This document shows positions 41,664-54,215 of a stretch of DNA of 64,000 nucleotides, piece by piece. Location: positions 263,671-327,670 of the forward strand of contig SIJG01000017.1 in NCBI GenBank assembly GCA_023374025.1. Reading direction: 5' to 3'. Each line of letters starts with the position of its first letter. Within the stretch, counting starts at the first letter, position 1. The notes beneath the pieces were generated by a model that was not told where the DNA came from, made no database searches, and saw only the letters and a list, made by a program, of their open reading frames with translations. Source of the DNA: Heterodera schachtii. Its lineage: Eukaryota > Nematoda > Chromadorea > Rhabditida > Heteroderidae. The position numbers and the translations under genes are program-made.

Positions 41664-43698
41664 TTAGTGACGGTCTTTCTTTTCACAATTATTAATTGCC
41701 CCCACCTTTTCCTTTTGCTCTTCCATTTGCTTTTCCTTCTCCTTCTTCCCTTTGCCAATTTCCGCTTCTTCTTCTCCTTCTGTGCCATCTCTCCTCCTTT
41801 TTCCCTCCCCCTTTTGTTTCTGCGTTTTTTCCGTTAATTTTTTTGCCTCTTTTTCCGTTTTCATTTTCTTTTTCTGCTCATTTTGCACCGTTTGTCCACT
41901 CGAAATGCCGCAGTTTTGCGATACCGTTTCGTCCAGCAAAACTTCTTTGAAAATTTGCCGTTTCAATTGTTCTCGGCACGAAACGACTTTTGGATCAGAA
42001 GTGCTCGCAAAATTGGGTTGGGCATTGTTCAGTAAAAGTGCGAAAATTGCATCTTTTTCCTGAAAAATGTACACTCCTTAATTAATTGCCCAATTAAATT
42101 GCGATGCAATGCTTAAATAAATAGAATATACCCGCCCTTTAAAATGGCTCATTTGGAGCGACCGGCACAGACTTTCCAAAAAGAATTTGCCAATGGGAAG
42201 AGCAAAGCTGAAACAAAGGCACCAATTAAAGGCAAATAAAACAATTTCAGTTCTGCTGAATTCGCAAACACCTGGCCAAACTTTTTGCTTCGAGGGCGAA
42301 TTTCGATTTGTAAAATTCCGTTAATCCGTCCACGTGGAGCTCCACAAATCCCTTTCCTGGCAAATACGCACGATTTGTCTGAATTCCTCCACAGTTTAAT
42401 GTGCAAAAGGCACTTTCCAAAATAAGCCAGCTCAGCAGAATTTGCTGTCGGTCACCCGGCGAAATTTGGCATTGCTAAGAGAGAAAACAAATTGAAAAAA
42501 ATAATTTATTTGCAATTAATTAACTATTAATTAATTATTTTCCACTTTTTTTAATTAATCAAAAATATCTTATTTGATGCTCACCATAAACAATCGTTCT
42601 CCGTCCACCGTCGCGTCGTTCAAAAGGCTTTCCTCAAACAGTGCCTTTTCTTGCTCAAATATCTCACACAATTGGCAAATGTCCAACTTTTTGACAAGAC
42701 ATTGGTCGCCCTTTTAAATATTTTTTGTATTAAATTTAAATTAAATATTTTAAATGCCTTTTGTCGTTTTAAGCGCAAAAATTCGATCCTTTTTCTCACG
42801 CTTTTTACAAGTGTGATCAGCGATTGTTGAGATGATGAGACTGAAGCAATTGGCTCATCCTTTGCCAATGCCAAATTCTTTTTCTTATTCAAAACATTTT
42901 TTGCCTTTCTTTTTTGGCTTCTTTTCGGTTGCACTTCTTAAAACAATTAATTTTTGTTCTTTTTTTTGTTTTATTTTAATTTAATTTTTTAAATAATTTT
43001 ATTTAAATGTTTTTACCTTCTGGTCGCATTCCAACCATTATGCATTTCTTAACATTTGGTGATTATCATAATAATATTATAATTAAAATGCTTAAACAAA
43101 TGATTTTTTACTTGAAAACGACAGTAACGGCACAAAGCGCCGTGTTTAACACCTCAAAAAGGACAGGAATTAGAATGTTGTTCTATCAGAATATTTTTAA
43201 TTTATAATTCAATTAATAATGTGTATTTTAATTTTATATATTAAATGACAAATATTTAAATGATTATTTTTGGTAAATAATGATTTTTTAATCTAAAAGA
43301 AATACTTTTCACATTGCATTCTTTTGTCAAACAAATGTATCTTTTATGCTAAAATGAAAATTCAAATTTCCATTTCTTAAATTTGCTAATGCCTCTGAAA
43401 TCGAACGCCTAAAAAATGCAGAACAAGCAGAACAGCTAAAGTTAAAGCAAATTAATGCTTGACATTTATTTCTTTTGCATTTCATACCTTATGGCACCAA
43501 AATGAATTCCGTCCGCTTCGTTGGCACAAATATCGCAAAACAAATCACGCTTAACCAACGGCAATTAATTTATTAGTGAGAATCATTTTTGAATATTTAT
43601 TCATTAATTATTATTTGTACTTGCTGTTTGCTTCCCGACAGCGTCGCACTTTTTCGGCTCGATTGGTTTTCTTGGACTTTTTCGGCTAAATTGCGCAT
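41664..43698 (-). CDS. Nuclear hormone receptor (C4 zinc finger DBD plus LBD)
   Basis: DNA-binding transcription factor, about 425 residues, start ATG 43698 (MRNLAEKVQ), stop TAA at 41664. Exons include 43698-43621, 43549-43488, 43435-43393, 43348-43306, 43152-43112, then KCIMVGMRPE, a basic hinge near 42934-42758, and the ligand-binding region. All eight zinc cysteines of the C4 domain are present: CDIC, CSACSAFFRR (P-box), YICLTKEC, and LCRYCRFQKCIMVGM. The LBD shows the usual helices: QISPGDRQQILLSWLILE, then a cysteine-containing segment, FYKSKFALEAKSLA, and EKDAIFALLLNNAQ with a following REQLKRQIFKEV. After the LBD a Lys/Glu-rich tail of about 80 residues is unusual and may be partly mis-modelled. 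One intron (43392-43349) needs a GC donor and another (42757-42711) probably does. Looks like a nematode supplementary NHR; ligand unknown. Confidence 0.85.
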
Positions 43699-45380
43699 GT
43701 TAATTTACAAGAAATGTATTCAATTAAAAGCACGGTAAATGTGCTTTAATAAGATATTTTGTTCATCATTAAGGCTAAGATTTTAGGAATTACTCCAATG
43801 GGATAGGCCCTAAAACCCCAAAAATAGCCATCAAATTGGAAATAGACACTAGGACTTCCAGAGGTGCTATGTCGTATTTAAAAAACAGCATAAAGGGCGC
43901 CTATTTAAAAAAGCATCATTATGGTTAAAATTCAATATTTCCCGCAACCCATTACAAAATTCAATTACAATTTGAATAATAACAATTATATTATCAATAT
44001 TTTTATGATCAGAATTACCTCTTTAATAAATATTTAATAAACATGAATAAACTTTTATAACCAATCATAACATTCATTACATTGACATATTTCATCAATA
44101 TTTTACAAATATATTCTACAGCTACTCATTTCTAGATAAAAACATAAATTAAACAATTTTAAATGCTTTTGTCTAAGTATATTCCTATTAGAGTTCGACC
44201 TGTAGGTCGGTTCAACGTAGGCATGAAAAACTGTTATTTCCTGAATATATTTATTCATATTATTTATTAAAGATGGTAACTTGAGAGCATAAAAATATAA
44301 AGTATAATTGTTATTATTCAAATTGCAATTGAATTTTGTAAGGGGTTGCGGGAAATATTGAATTTTAACCATAATGATGCTTTTTAAATAATGAATCCGC
44401 CCCCTCCCAATTTTAAGTGTGTAAACATGAAAATTTTTCGTTCTATAAATTGATTCTTGTTATTATTAGGCTCCATTTTTTAAGTTTTTTCGCTATTATA
44501 AAAAAACATAAATTAAACAATTTTATGTCGGCGCATTATATTAAATTAAAGTTTAAAATTCTTTTGTCTAAGTATATTCCTATTTGTTTGATTATAGGTC
44601 CGGTTCAATGTTAGGCACGAAAAAGCTGTATTTCCTGACTAAACAATTAATTGATAATATATAGGAATATATTTAGGCAAAAGTATTTTAAATTTAATAT
44701 ATTAATAATTTTATGTGCTAGAAATTTATTTATATTATTAGGCTTTTTAATAATTTTGATGAAATAATTATATAATCAAATTACGATTTTTTTGTATTAA
44801 TTAAAATTAAAAATATCTTAAGAGTGTAAACATGAAACAAAATTTTCGATCTACATGTAGATTGCTTATTTGTAATAATTATAGTTTTAAAATGTAAATG
44901 CAATTTTGATTTTTTAATTTTTTTTTTGTTGGAAAAATCATTTTTTAAGGAGGGTATTCTTTTAAAAATGTTCGATCGTTTCTTAATGGAATATTTTCGT
45001 ATTTATTGAATTCTTCTCAAAGAATTTTGGGAGAAAGCCAACGCGTGTTATGCACTAGAATCAAAACAAACATAAAACTCGAAAAGTAGCTTAACAAGCA
45101 TATCTATTTCATCAGATGAAGGGAGGTTTAGGAAAATCAAATGGACCAAAATTCAATCAAAATTCTTGACAAAAAGCAAATTTTAAAAGCGTAAAAATAT
45201 GGGTGGCAAATTAAAAAATCAAAAAATGAATTTGAATACGGTAAATTCATTAAACTTTCATTTTTAATTACTCCCCTTTCAGTGCCATTGAGTTGAGTGC
45301 ATTCATAGTATGAAAGTGATCAATTTTCATTTCCTTCTTCACTTTTGCCCCAACCAAAGGTCATTCATTTATTTGTTTAC
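43699..45380. other. AT-rich spacer with inverted and direct repeats
   Basis: Contains the inverted repeat at 43904-44389. Overlapping it is a direct repeat whose copies share AAAACATAAATTAAACAATT and CTTTTGTCTAAGTATATTCC, at about 44140-44195 and 44505-44585. No gene seen. Confidence 0.55.
43904..44389. mobile_element. MITE-like inverted repeat
   Basis: Arms of about 88 bases: TTTAAAAAAGCATCATTATGG at 43904 onward pairs with CCATAATGATGCTTTTTAAA ending near 44389, and ATTTCCCGCAACCC pairs with GGGTTGCGGGAAAT. The loop is about 310 bases of AT-rich, non-coding sequence. Confidence 0.75.
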
Positions 45381-45386
45381 CTCCCA

Positions 45387-46320
45387 TTTGTCCTTTCTTC
45401 GTCCGCTTTTGCTTCAGTTTCAGTTTCTCTTGTTGCTTCATCTGCTGGTTGTGCTGTTGTTCTTTGCTTTTTTCTGCAATTTCATTCATAAGCTTCTGAG
45501 CAATTTTGGGAAAATAATTTCGGTGAGAGTAATTATAAATTAATATAAAATAACTTTACTTCACATCAGCAGGGTAATAACAAAGAAATAAACGCATTGC
45601 TTAAAAATGCCCAAAATATTCGTCATAGTTTTTGTTTGTTAATTCTAATTTCATTGTTTTTCCCCGTTCAAAAATGGCACCTCCCACTCTTTGGCATTGC
45701 GCATATTTGCCGGCACTTTTTGCGCCGTTGACAATGCCCGTGCCGTTCCCTCCTTCCCGTCACTCACCCAAACTTTCGCCGTTCATTGCGTCATAAGCGA
45801 CCAAATTTGTTAATTCGCCAGCGATTGTCCACCCAAAAATATCCGGCAAAATCTGCAGCAAGAGGATAAATAAAGCATTAACTCGTCTTCTGCGGGGATT
45901 GGGTGAATGTGTAAAACTGAAATTCATAGCATCAACTCCCTGTGTCCTATAAACATCAGTCATCCCTCGGTTCGCTTCACCCCCGCGGCATTTGAATTCT
46001 GTAACATTGGCAAAGAAAAGAGACGGACGGCGAGGGCACAAAATGCCGTCAAAAGATGTTGCAAATTAAATTCAAATATTATTTCATTTGAATTCATTTC
46101 TTACATTTATTTAAATTAAAAAAATAAACTCAGTTTTGCGTTTCCTTCAGCATTTGCTTTTTAATGTGATGAATTCATTTTGCACTTTTTCTTAAAGGTG
46201 TTTAAATTGTCCTTTGGATGCCGTGGATGCTTTTCATTTTCATTAAGGATATTACGCTGCTCCACCACGGCGGTGTTAAGTGTTTGGCTTTTCGCGGGTT
46301 TAATTCCAATGGCTAATGGA
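45387..46320 (-). CDS. Unassigned exons of an unknown gene
   Basis: Several minus-strand stretches look like exons. 45852-45771 has a good acceptor (TTGCTGCAG) and donor (GTGAGT) around DIFGWTIAGELTNLVAYDAM. 45715 to about 45655 continues in phase (VPANMRNAKEWEVPF). 45500-45387 is Lys/Gln-rich (KLMNEIAEKSKEQQ), with donor GTAAAC. A possible 5' exon lies near 46312-46200. The joins between the first two and the remaining pieces are not settled, no ATG is fixed and no family is recognised. It may be one gene or parts of two. Confidence 0.35.
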
Positions 46321-47316
46321 AAATGAAATGGAATTTATCATTTCACAAAAAGCACATCTCATACAAAAATAAAGCAATTACTTAATTTATCTAAAAAATT
46401 TCTTTATTTTTTTCTTTATAAAATAAAAGCATTTTGCAATTAATTAATTAGTTATTGCCTTTCTGAAAATATTTTCATTTTCTCTTAAAGTGCCAATCAC
46501 TTTTTGGCAACATTTCAAAAAATTTGTTGTCAGCATTGCTCAAATGATATTAGTATCACTTTTTATTGTTTGTCAATGAACTCATTCATTTTCTAAATAT
46601 TTTGAACAAAATAAACACCGGCAATGATGGCACTAACTCAAAACTAGTTAATTTGGCAAAACGGTAATGCCGGAAGTGAAAGACAAAATGCCAAAAAAAG
46701 CGTAAATAGCGCAACATAAAACAAACAAACAAAACAAAACTTTGGTCCAAGCCAATGAATGGCACAAAAAATGACAAATAATGCCAAAGTGGGGGAGGAG
46801 TAAAAGATCAACAACAACACATACTGTAAGTGTATTTGTTATCTCTTTTCGCACCAAAAAAAAGTGTGAAAGAAAAACAAAAAATAAAATATTTTGAATT
46901 TTTGAAGTAAAATTTAGTGCTAAATTTTCAGGCAATTTTCTATTAATTCCATTTAAATTCATGCTCATTATTTTACTTAATTCTCGATAATTAGTTATAA
47001 AATGGTATGGTAACATTAATAATGTAACGCAATTTCTAGTTCCGAAATTGAATTTCGTGTCATCATAATACCGTACCCATTTTCAAAAATACGCTGTAAT
47101 GATAAATTTTGAAAATCACAATGATAAAGAATCAAATAAGTACCTATGCAAAAATCTGAAAATGGATTTTTTCATAACAAAATTTTTTTTAATGATTTAT
47201 TTTACATATTTAAAAAAAAATTTTCCAATAAATTCGAATTTTCACCAAAAATGAATTTAATTTACAAATTGTTCAAAATGGACAAATACAAAATATTTGT
47301 GCCTTTCAATTGATGC
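46321..47316. other. Spacer downstream of the MFS gene
   Basis: AT-rich; no exon or repeat recognised. Confidence 0.5.
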
Positions 47317-49703
47317 TCAACTCGGCAAAGTGCCCGTGCATGAAGTTCGCTTCATTTGGTTTTCATATTTCTGCTGTATTTTGTGTGTTTTTGTGCCAAT
47401 TAATTCGGCCGGTATTTTTAGAGGGATTAAGCGACGATAGCAGACCAACCAAAGCGCAATCATAACGCCAATTTCGGCACCTTCAAAAACCCAAATGGGT
47501 CTTGGGCCGAAGCTGCGATAAAGCTGGCTAAAAGATGAAACAATCAATATTTAAATCGAAAATTTTAAAATTAATTCACTATCACATTAATTAGATTATA
47601 ATTCGTTTCCGACCCAATCACTGCCGGGCCAAGCATTCGGCCCAGCCCTCCGCACATTTCCAGCATGCCCTGCTCCTGCGTTTGCATGCGCGGTCCGATC
47701 ACACGCGACAGCAGCGGAACCATTGTGGCATTAATGTTGGGGAAGGCGATGCCAATGCAGAGGAAGATGAACACGTAATAGACCCACATATTCACCTAAA
47801 GCGTTTACAAAATACAGCAAACATTTTCTGGCATTTTGACAAAAGTCTTTGGCGCAAAACAAAGAGTTTTTTGTGTGTAAATATTTGGTCCACCTGAGTA
47901 AGCCCTTCACACCAACTCAGCACATTCACCTCACAGCCCAACTGAGCCATCGATTTGTTAGTGGAATCTTAAATTTAAATCAATTGAAATCAATTTAATT
48001 TGTGTTGTACCGTATTGCGTGACATAATTTGGCAAAAATGGCCATGGGTAAGTGACAATGTGAAATGCCATAAGGAGAAACAACGAGAAAAGACACGTCA
48101 GACGTTCATTGATCCTAATTAAGTAATCTTTTTTTTTACAATTTCATGATTAAATTCCGTGCTCACTTACCGCTGTCCCAAATCCGTAAAGATGTACATG
48201 GCGTACACCAGCAAAGTGAGAAGACCACGGGCGGAGTGGGCGAAGGATTCGTAAGTGACCACTTCGGTGGAACTCCACCCGAACATCATCATGGCGAAGG
48301 AGGTGCCAATGCTGCAGAAACAACAACAGTTTGAAGCATTAAAAGACTGTTCGAAAGTACGTCTCCAAATTCGTGAAGATCAAATACTGAGTGAATCGCA
48401 TCGCACAGCAAATGGCCAATGCCCAGCGGTCGTAGGGCGGCAATTTTTGAATGGCCGACTCGACTTCGGACGAATTTGCCTAAGCAAACAATTTTGAAAA
48501 ATTTTATTTGCTCTTCCAATTTTCACCTTGCTTTTTGGACTGTCTAAAATGCCGACGGAACTTTCGCGAAAGAAAAATTGGAGCAAAAAATGAATCAACA
48601 CATTGGTGCAAATCGCAAAAAGTGCCGTGGCAGTGAACATATTTATCGAAATCCATCGGTTGAGCCGCCACCCGGGGTAACCAATGTAAGTGAAAAACCA
48701 TTGGAAGGCTAAAATTAAATTGGATTTGCTTGCATGAGTTTTCTCCTCACTCGGGCCAAGAGTAATGCCAATCGCCGTGCCAAAGGTCGTCCACGCCGTT
48801 GCGCGGTAGCGATCTTTGTCCACACTGGCAATGGTCGAAAAAGCAACCAGCAGACTGATTTGGGCTGTTGAATTGGTTTGCTCAAAAACCAAATTCGAAT
48901 GAGAAATTACCGGGCCCAATTCCGGCCACGAGCCTGGACAGCAACATCACATGCTTCATCCATTCGACCGGGAACCACTCGATGACGAAGTACAACATAT
49001 TGCCGATCAACATCATGGCATTGCACACCAACAACGGCACACGCAGCTGACCAATGCGGTCGGCCCAAATGCCCATCAAAGGTGAGAAAATCATTTGCAT
49101 CAGCGAGAAACAGCCGACGATGATGCCGAAGAAGCCCTCCGAAACGGTGGGGTCAAGCTGAACGGAAGGCATTGAAAGAATTTAACATTTTTTAATTATT
49201 TGTCGCATTTTTTTTTTTTTGGTTTTAATCGCCTTATTTTTTATATTCTGTAGTCAAAAATAGAAAGCATAAACATAAAAGAGCACCAAAAATTGAAAAT
49301 TCAGCAGAAAAATGATAAAGAGAAAAAAAAGGGGGAAATGATGGTCAAATTTTACAGAAAATGAATACATATTCTGCTAAAATGATAATAATTTGAAAGG
49401 AGTTTGGTCGTCAGTCAAGTCATAAGTTTTTCATAATATTGAAAAATAAATATTTATTTATTTTTTTAATTTTACCGTTTTCATAAAGGCGAATTGCGAG
49501 TTGAGGAAAATGCTGAACTGAACTTGGCCAAAAAAGCACACCAAAGCGGCCAAATAAATTGAGCGCCAGTCCGTTTTTCGCTCCTCTGCTGAGAATGAAT
49601 CTTCGGTTGCGCTGCTGGCGGTCGATTCCGTGCCATTGGAGGGGACGCATTTCTGACTTTTTGGGAATATTTTGTAGTCCGACGGTTTGAGTGTCGCCGA
49701 CAT
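47317..49703 (-). CDS. Major facilitator superfamily transporter, MFSD8/CLN7-like
   Basis: Multi-pass membrane transporter. ATG at 49703 (MSATLKPSDYKIFPKSQKC), TGA at 47317. A polar N-terminus precedes the first membrane helix, IYLAALVCFFGQVQFSIF. The next exon (49159-48913) has the MFS signature between helices 2 and 3, SPLMGIWADRIGQLRVPLL. Later exons give AFSTIASVDKDRYRATAW, a large extracytoplasmic or cytoplasmic loop around SSEVESAIQKLPPYDRW, TSFAMMMFGWSSTEVVTYES, IFTDLGQR, NMWVYYVFIFLCIGIAFPN, GPRMQTQEQGMLEMCGGLGR and a final helix near AEIGVMIALWLVCYRRL. The layout fits the MFSD8-like lysosomal MFS group expanded in nematodes, but substrate and location are inferred. One intron (start near 48755) splits the codon after TLGP in phase 1 and rejoins at FQWFFTYIGY. 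Confidence 0.8.
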
Positions 49704-52210
49704 TTTACAGAAAAAACACCTAAAAATATAAATAAGCCAAAAAAGTAAAATATTATTCTTTTAATAGCCTCTTAATTTTTCCTGAATTTGTTCTTTTTTC
49801 TTATCGGAACAGAACAACATGGGTCATGGGATTGGTTGGTTGTGGTCATTGCAATGATTAATGTTAATGAGTGTGTGCACACACAAAAACCAAATTTATT
49901 TATTTGAAATGACAAATAAAATATGAAAAATAAAAGAAAATTAATTAAAATACTAAAAACTCTAAAATTCCAATTTTTTAATGTTATTGGAACTTTCGAC
50001 AGCATCATTAAACAGAATAATGCAACTTTATTGCAGCAATGGCCTTCTCCATTTGGTGCTCTGCTTCAAACAAAATGTTAAAAATAGCGGCGTTTGTGTG
50101 TAATAATATGGTAATAATTGTGCATTAATCGTTATGCAAAATATTTTTTCATTTTTATATAAAAAATAAATCAATTAGGGAAGAGAAGAAAATTTTTATA
50201 TTAAAAGTGCCTATGAAAAAAAAAGTTTTAATTTAAATGCAAATATTGTGTTTCCCGATGAATTGATGGATGAATTAAAGACAATTAAGTCATAAGAAAC
50301 AATGTTTTTTTTTCATTAAATGATAGTGAAATGAAGAGACTCCCAAATTTTATAGCCTCAGATTCGCTGATGTAATTGATGCAATTTGGCCGGTTGATTC
50401 ACCGACACTTCGAATGGCTTTATCACGGGATGAAACTGACAAATGAACACATTGGGGAGAAGAAACATTGACGAACTGATAAAAGACAAACGAATGGAAG
50501 AGATAAGAGATAAGCAAGCAAAGCTAAAACATAAATTTGAGCAAATTAACAAATGTTTTGAAATATCAACAAAATGAAATGAAATGAGTACATTTGTACG
50601 CAGCGATTGGGGGAAACATAGGGAGACAAATGATAGGAGAGAGGGCCGAAAAGAAAGAAGCACGAACAGAAACATCTGACCACAACTTACGGGAAGGCCT
50701 GTGCTAATTGAACGTTACAAAAAAAAATGTTGAAAGGATTAATTACACTATTTGGAGTGGAATAAATAAATTAAATTGTCAAAATTATGAGACTTATTTT
50801 TGTCAACCTTTTTTTATTTTTTCTTTATTATTTGGTCCAAATTTCTTCAAAAGTATTTATCATAATTAGGGAACGGAATTTTTAACAATTAATAAGCACT
50901 TAAATAAGCATCAAAAATGAAATAAATATGAAATAAAGACAAAAAGATCAAAGCAAAAAATTGAAAAATAAACATTAAAAACTCTGTAATTTTAGAATAG
51001 TAATTTTTTAATGAAAATAACAGTAAAATTGGGTTTTCTTTTTACAATAAAAGTCAAAATATTGTAATTTCTAAAACTTATTCAAACTGAAAATTTGAGA
51101 AATTACTGCAAAGTCGTAACATTTGAAATTTTAACAATTTGTTGTAATTAAAGGCTTCTGACCAAGTTGAAATTCTTTTTTCATGTCTTTTGATCGTTAA
51201 ACCATTAACTAGCATAAATTAAGCAAATGCTTCCGATCCAATCATTTACCAAATAATTTTTGATTTTCTTTTTATTTTATATTTTATTTGTTTTTTACAT
51301 TTAGTGTTCTTTTATGTTTATTTTTTGATCATTTATTGTTTAGTTTCGTTATGTATTGAAACATTTCCAATTGGGCCAACGAACAGACGACCATTGAAAC
51401 AAAAATAGTTACAAAAAGTTCGCTCGTTTTATGTGTGTATTCTTCCCCCCCCCCCCCCCCCCCCTCCCCATTAATTACCGTCGTCCAATGAATCGGTCGA
51501 GAGTTGGGAATGGGATGTTAATAGAATGGAGGACACGAAGGATGGCCGAGGAAGATTAATTGCTTGGCCCGGAATCCTTTTTTACTTTGCAGTTTCTGCA
51601 GCAGATTAATGGATTAGCCCAAAGGATGGAATGGGTTGATCACCCCCCCCCCTTCCTCCTTTGTCGATTTTTCTCCTCTGATCAGCAAATTCCCGCATTT
51701 TACACACTGTCCTCATTTGCAATATGCATTTAGCATTTCTTAAGCTAACTCCTCACTTCTTCTCTCGTCTTGGGTCGGCTTTTCCTCCCTCCGTTTCAAA
51801 TTTGGTCGGCTTTCTCTCGCGTCTCGAGTTGGCTTTTCCTTTTCCCGACTTTAACCTTTTTCCTCGGGCGGTGTTCAAAGTTTGATGCGTTAGTAGCAGG
51901 TACAACCAAATACTCCCCCCCCCCAAGGGAGTGAAATTATATTCAAAGGGAGGGGGGGGGGGGGGAGCAACATGACCAGCAACAGCAACAGAACAGTTGG
52001 CTTCGGTGGTGTCCTTGCTTACGGAAGGTGAGTTCAATGCTTTCAAAATCCAATAGCAACAGCAGAAAAAGCCAATTGTTTTGGTGGGTGGCAGAGGGTG
52101 GCATTTGAAATTGGTCGTCACATTTCCCTCGGGCCAATTGTCTCCTCAATTTGGCCTCAAAAGAAAGCAGCAAATGTATATGTGTGTGTATGTACTGACG
52201 GGCGAGAAAA
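49704..52210. other. Gene-poor AT-rich region between MFS gene and the poly(C) zone
   Basis: No complete gene. Two short minus-strand exon-like frames occur: FEAEHQMEKAIAAIK near 50065-50020, and FHPVIKPFEVSVNQPAKLHQ near 50436-50358 after an acceptor-like TTTGTCAG. They could belong to an undetected gene. Poly(C) or poly(G) runs begin at about 51446. Confidence 0.4.
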
Positions 52211-52588
52211 TTGATCAATTGGGTGCCTCCGATCACTTTGGACCCGCCAAAAGCTGATCAATCGGCGCCAGCCTCGCCCCGCTTCCTCTGCCCCTCCGAT
52301 CGCTTCGGGAAACGATTGGGTGCTAGCCAACCGACCGTTTATTGGACGACAAAAGGCACGTATTCGGATTTTCCGCTACTGCTGGTGCTGCTGAAGGATT
52401 TACGACGGACGGATGCATTTGCGGAGAAAGAAAGGAACAGCGGCGGCACTTTGGCAGAGAGTTCCCCCCCCCCCCCCCAGGGCCTATCCCTTCCCAATGT
52501 TCGCATTTCCGGCCAAATGCCCAAAGGCCCACCCATCCCCAAGCTGAGGCTTGGAGGGAATCATCATCTGAAGCCGCTTGCTGATTAG
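52211..52588 (+). CDS. Possible exon, proline-rich, unknown
   Basis: An open frame of about 125 codons with coding-like composition through QPTVYWTTKGTYSDFPLLLV and LLKDLRRTDAFAEKERN to a TAG stop near 52588. It has no ATG at its left end and contains a C17 tract read as prolines. It could be a last exon of a plus-strand gene or chance; no family recognised. Confidence 0.3.
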   Translation: MINWVPPITLDPPKADQSAPASPRFLCPSDRFGKRLGASQPTVYWTTKGTYSDFPLLLVLLKDLRRTDAFAEKERNSGGTLAESSPPPPQGLSLPNVRISGQMPKGPPIPKLRLGGNHHLKPLAD

Positions 52589-53402
52589 TGATAATTAACG
52601 ATGCATTTTTCCACGATTTCCCAGGGACATTTATTATACATATGTACTATAGCAGTAGGAAATGAATATAAAAACCTTTTATTGGAGAAATTTATTTCCG
52701 AATTTACTGCTGAAATGTTTAAATAATTAAATATTTGCATTTTTTTTTGCGTTTTCACTGTTCTGCCATTTTTTGATTATTCATCTTTTTATATGACAAA
52801 GGTTATCGCACCCTTTCAAATAGCAGTGCTCAAGTTTTTAAAAGGTCTGTCGGCTGTCCGTTTTCCTAAATGCGCAAATGTCCCTCTTTTTTGACAGTGT
52901 TTAGGGAATGCCCCCCCCCCCTTATTCGTCTGTTTTGCATTTTAAAATTGCCATTTTGGCCAAAGGTCCATCCGTCGAGCACTTTTTTCAAAATTACAAA
53001 AAAAAAAAAAAATTAACAAATTTGACCGACCAAAAATGTCTTTTTATGGTAAAATGAACAGAGAGGGAAACACGGAAAGAAGGTTTTGTGTTCTTTTTCA
53101 AAGGCCTTGCCCGAAACTGAACTCAGTCATTCATTCATTCATTTCATTTTGTTCCATCTCCTTCTCCTGCTGTTGCTGCTGAACCCTATAAAAAGCCGTG
53201 TCCTCCCCCCCCCCCCCCCCCCCCTCCCCCCCCCCCCCCTCAGTTTCCCCTCCTCGTTGTTCTTCCCCATCCCAAAACGACGGACGGACGGACGGACGAC
53301 GACCTTTTCACATCGTCCATTTAGCAATTCTCCCCCCCCCCCCTTCAGTCAACCACAACACACACATTTTCCCATCATCCGTCCCCAATTTTACACACCC
53401 CG

Positions 53403-53580
53403 CGAACAATGGACAATTTCTGGTGCTGCGGTGGGTGCTGATTTTGCTGATTGAATTCAATTCCAACAACAACCGCAATTCCCGCCAATTGTTGCCCCGT
53501 CCGTACGCCCACTCGGTCATTCTCAGCCAACCGTACCCTTTTCCGGCGAATTTTCCCATTTTTCTATTTTGGTCATGAAA
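53403..53580 (+). CDS. Possible exon, unknown
   Basis: A frame through GQFLVLRWVLILLIEFN and RQLLPRPYAHSVILSQPYPF has GC-rich codons and a hydrophobic start, but no in-frame ATG and no confirmed partner exons. Listed only because it stands out from the low-complexity surroundings. Confidence 0.22.
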
Positions 53581-54002
53581 TTTCAATGAAAATGGCGTAT
53601 TTTTCTTAGGTTTTTTTGGAATTTATTTTTCCATTAGAATTTTAAGCTGTTAATTTCCATCGGCAAATCATCGACTGAAAGCCAATAAATCGGCGTGTGT
53701 TAAATTTTATTTTTGCCCTTTCAGAATTGCCCCGAAATATATTTTACTCGACAAATCCATCGATTCGATGGCGGCAAAATCCGCGGCTGTTTTTTCCCTT
53801 TACGTTTCTTTGTGATGAGCTGTTGAGCTAATCCTCAAAAATATTAATTTTGGCTTTTCAGGAGGCGATTTAAAAATAACAATTAATTATAAAAGCAAAA
53901 TAAAAATTAAATTTGTTAAAATATTTTTTGCTTCAGGTGGAACATACACTTTCTGCTGCTTTATGAACTCAAATGTGCCTTTGCTTTTGCTTTTGCCTTT
54001 GT

Positions 54003-54023
54003 CCCCCCCCCCCCCTTTCTCTC

Positions 54024-54090
<67 letters not shown>

Positions 54091-54215
54091 TCTGTCTCTT
54101 CTCTCTCTTCTCTCTCTTCGCTCTCTTCTCTCTCTTCTCTCTCTTCGCTCTCTTCTCTCTCTCTTCTCTCTCTTCGCTCTCTTCTCTCTCTTCTCTGTTC
54201 TCTCTTTTGTTTTTC
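54003..54215. repeat. Poly(C) followed by a (TC)n/(TCTCTT)n tract
   Basis: A C run is followed by about 200 bases of TCTC, TTCTCTCTC and TTCGCTCTC repeats. The long open frames across it are low-complexity Leu/Ser or Arg/Glu artefacts. Confidence 0.9.

Noticed and set aside
43100..43175. In-frame TGA in the second zinc finger of the nuclear receptor (43156-43154)
   Set aside because: It appeared only when the acceptor near 43180 was used. With the exon HKRYIC...NVK at 43348-43306 and the acceptor at 43153 the finger is complete and has no stop.
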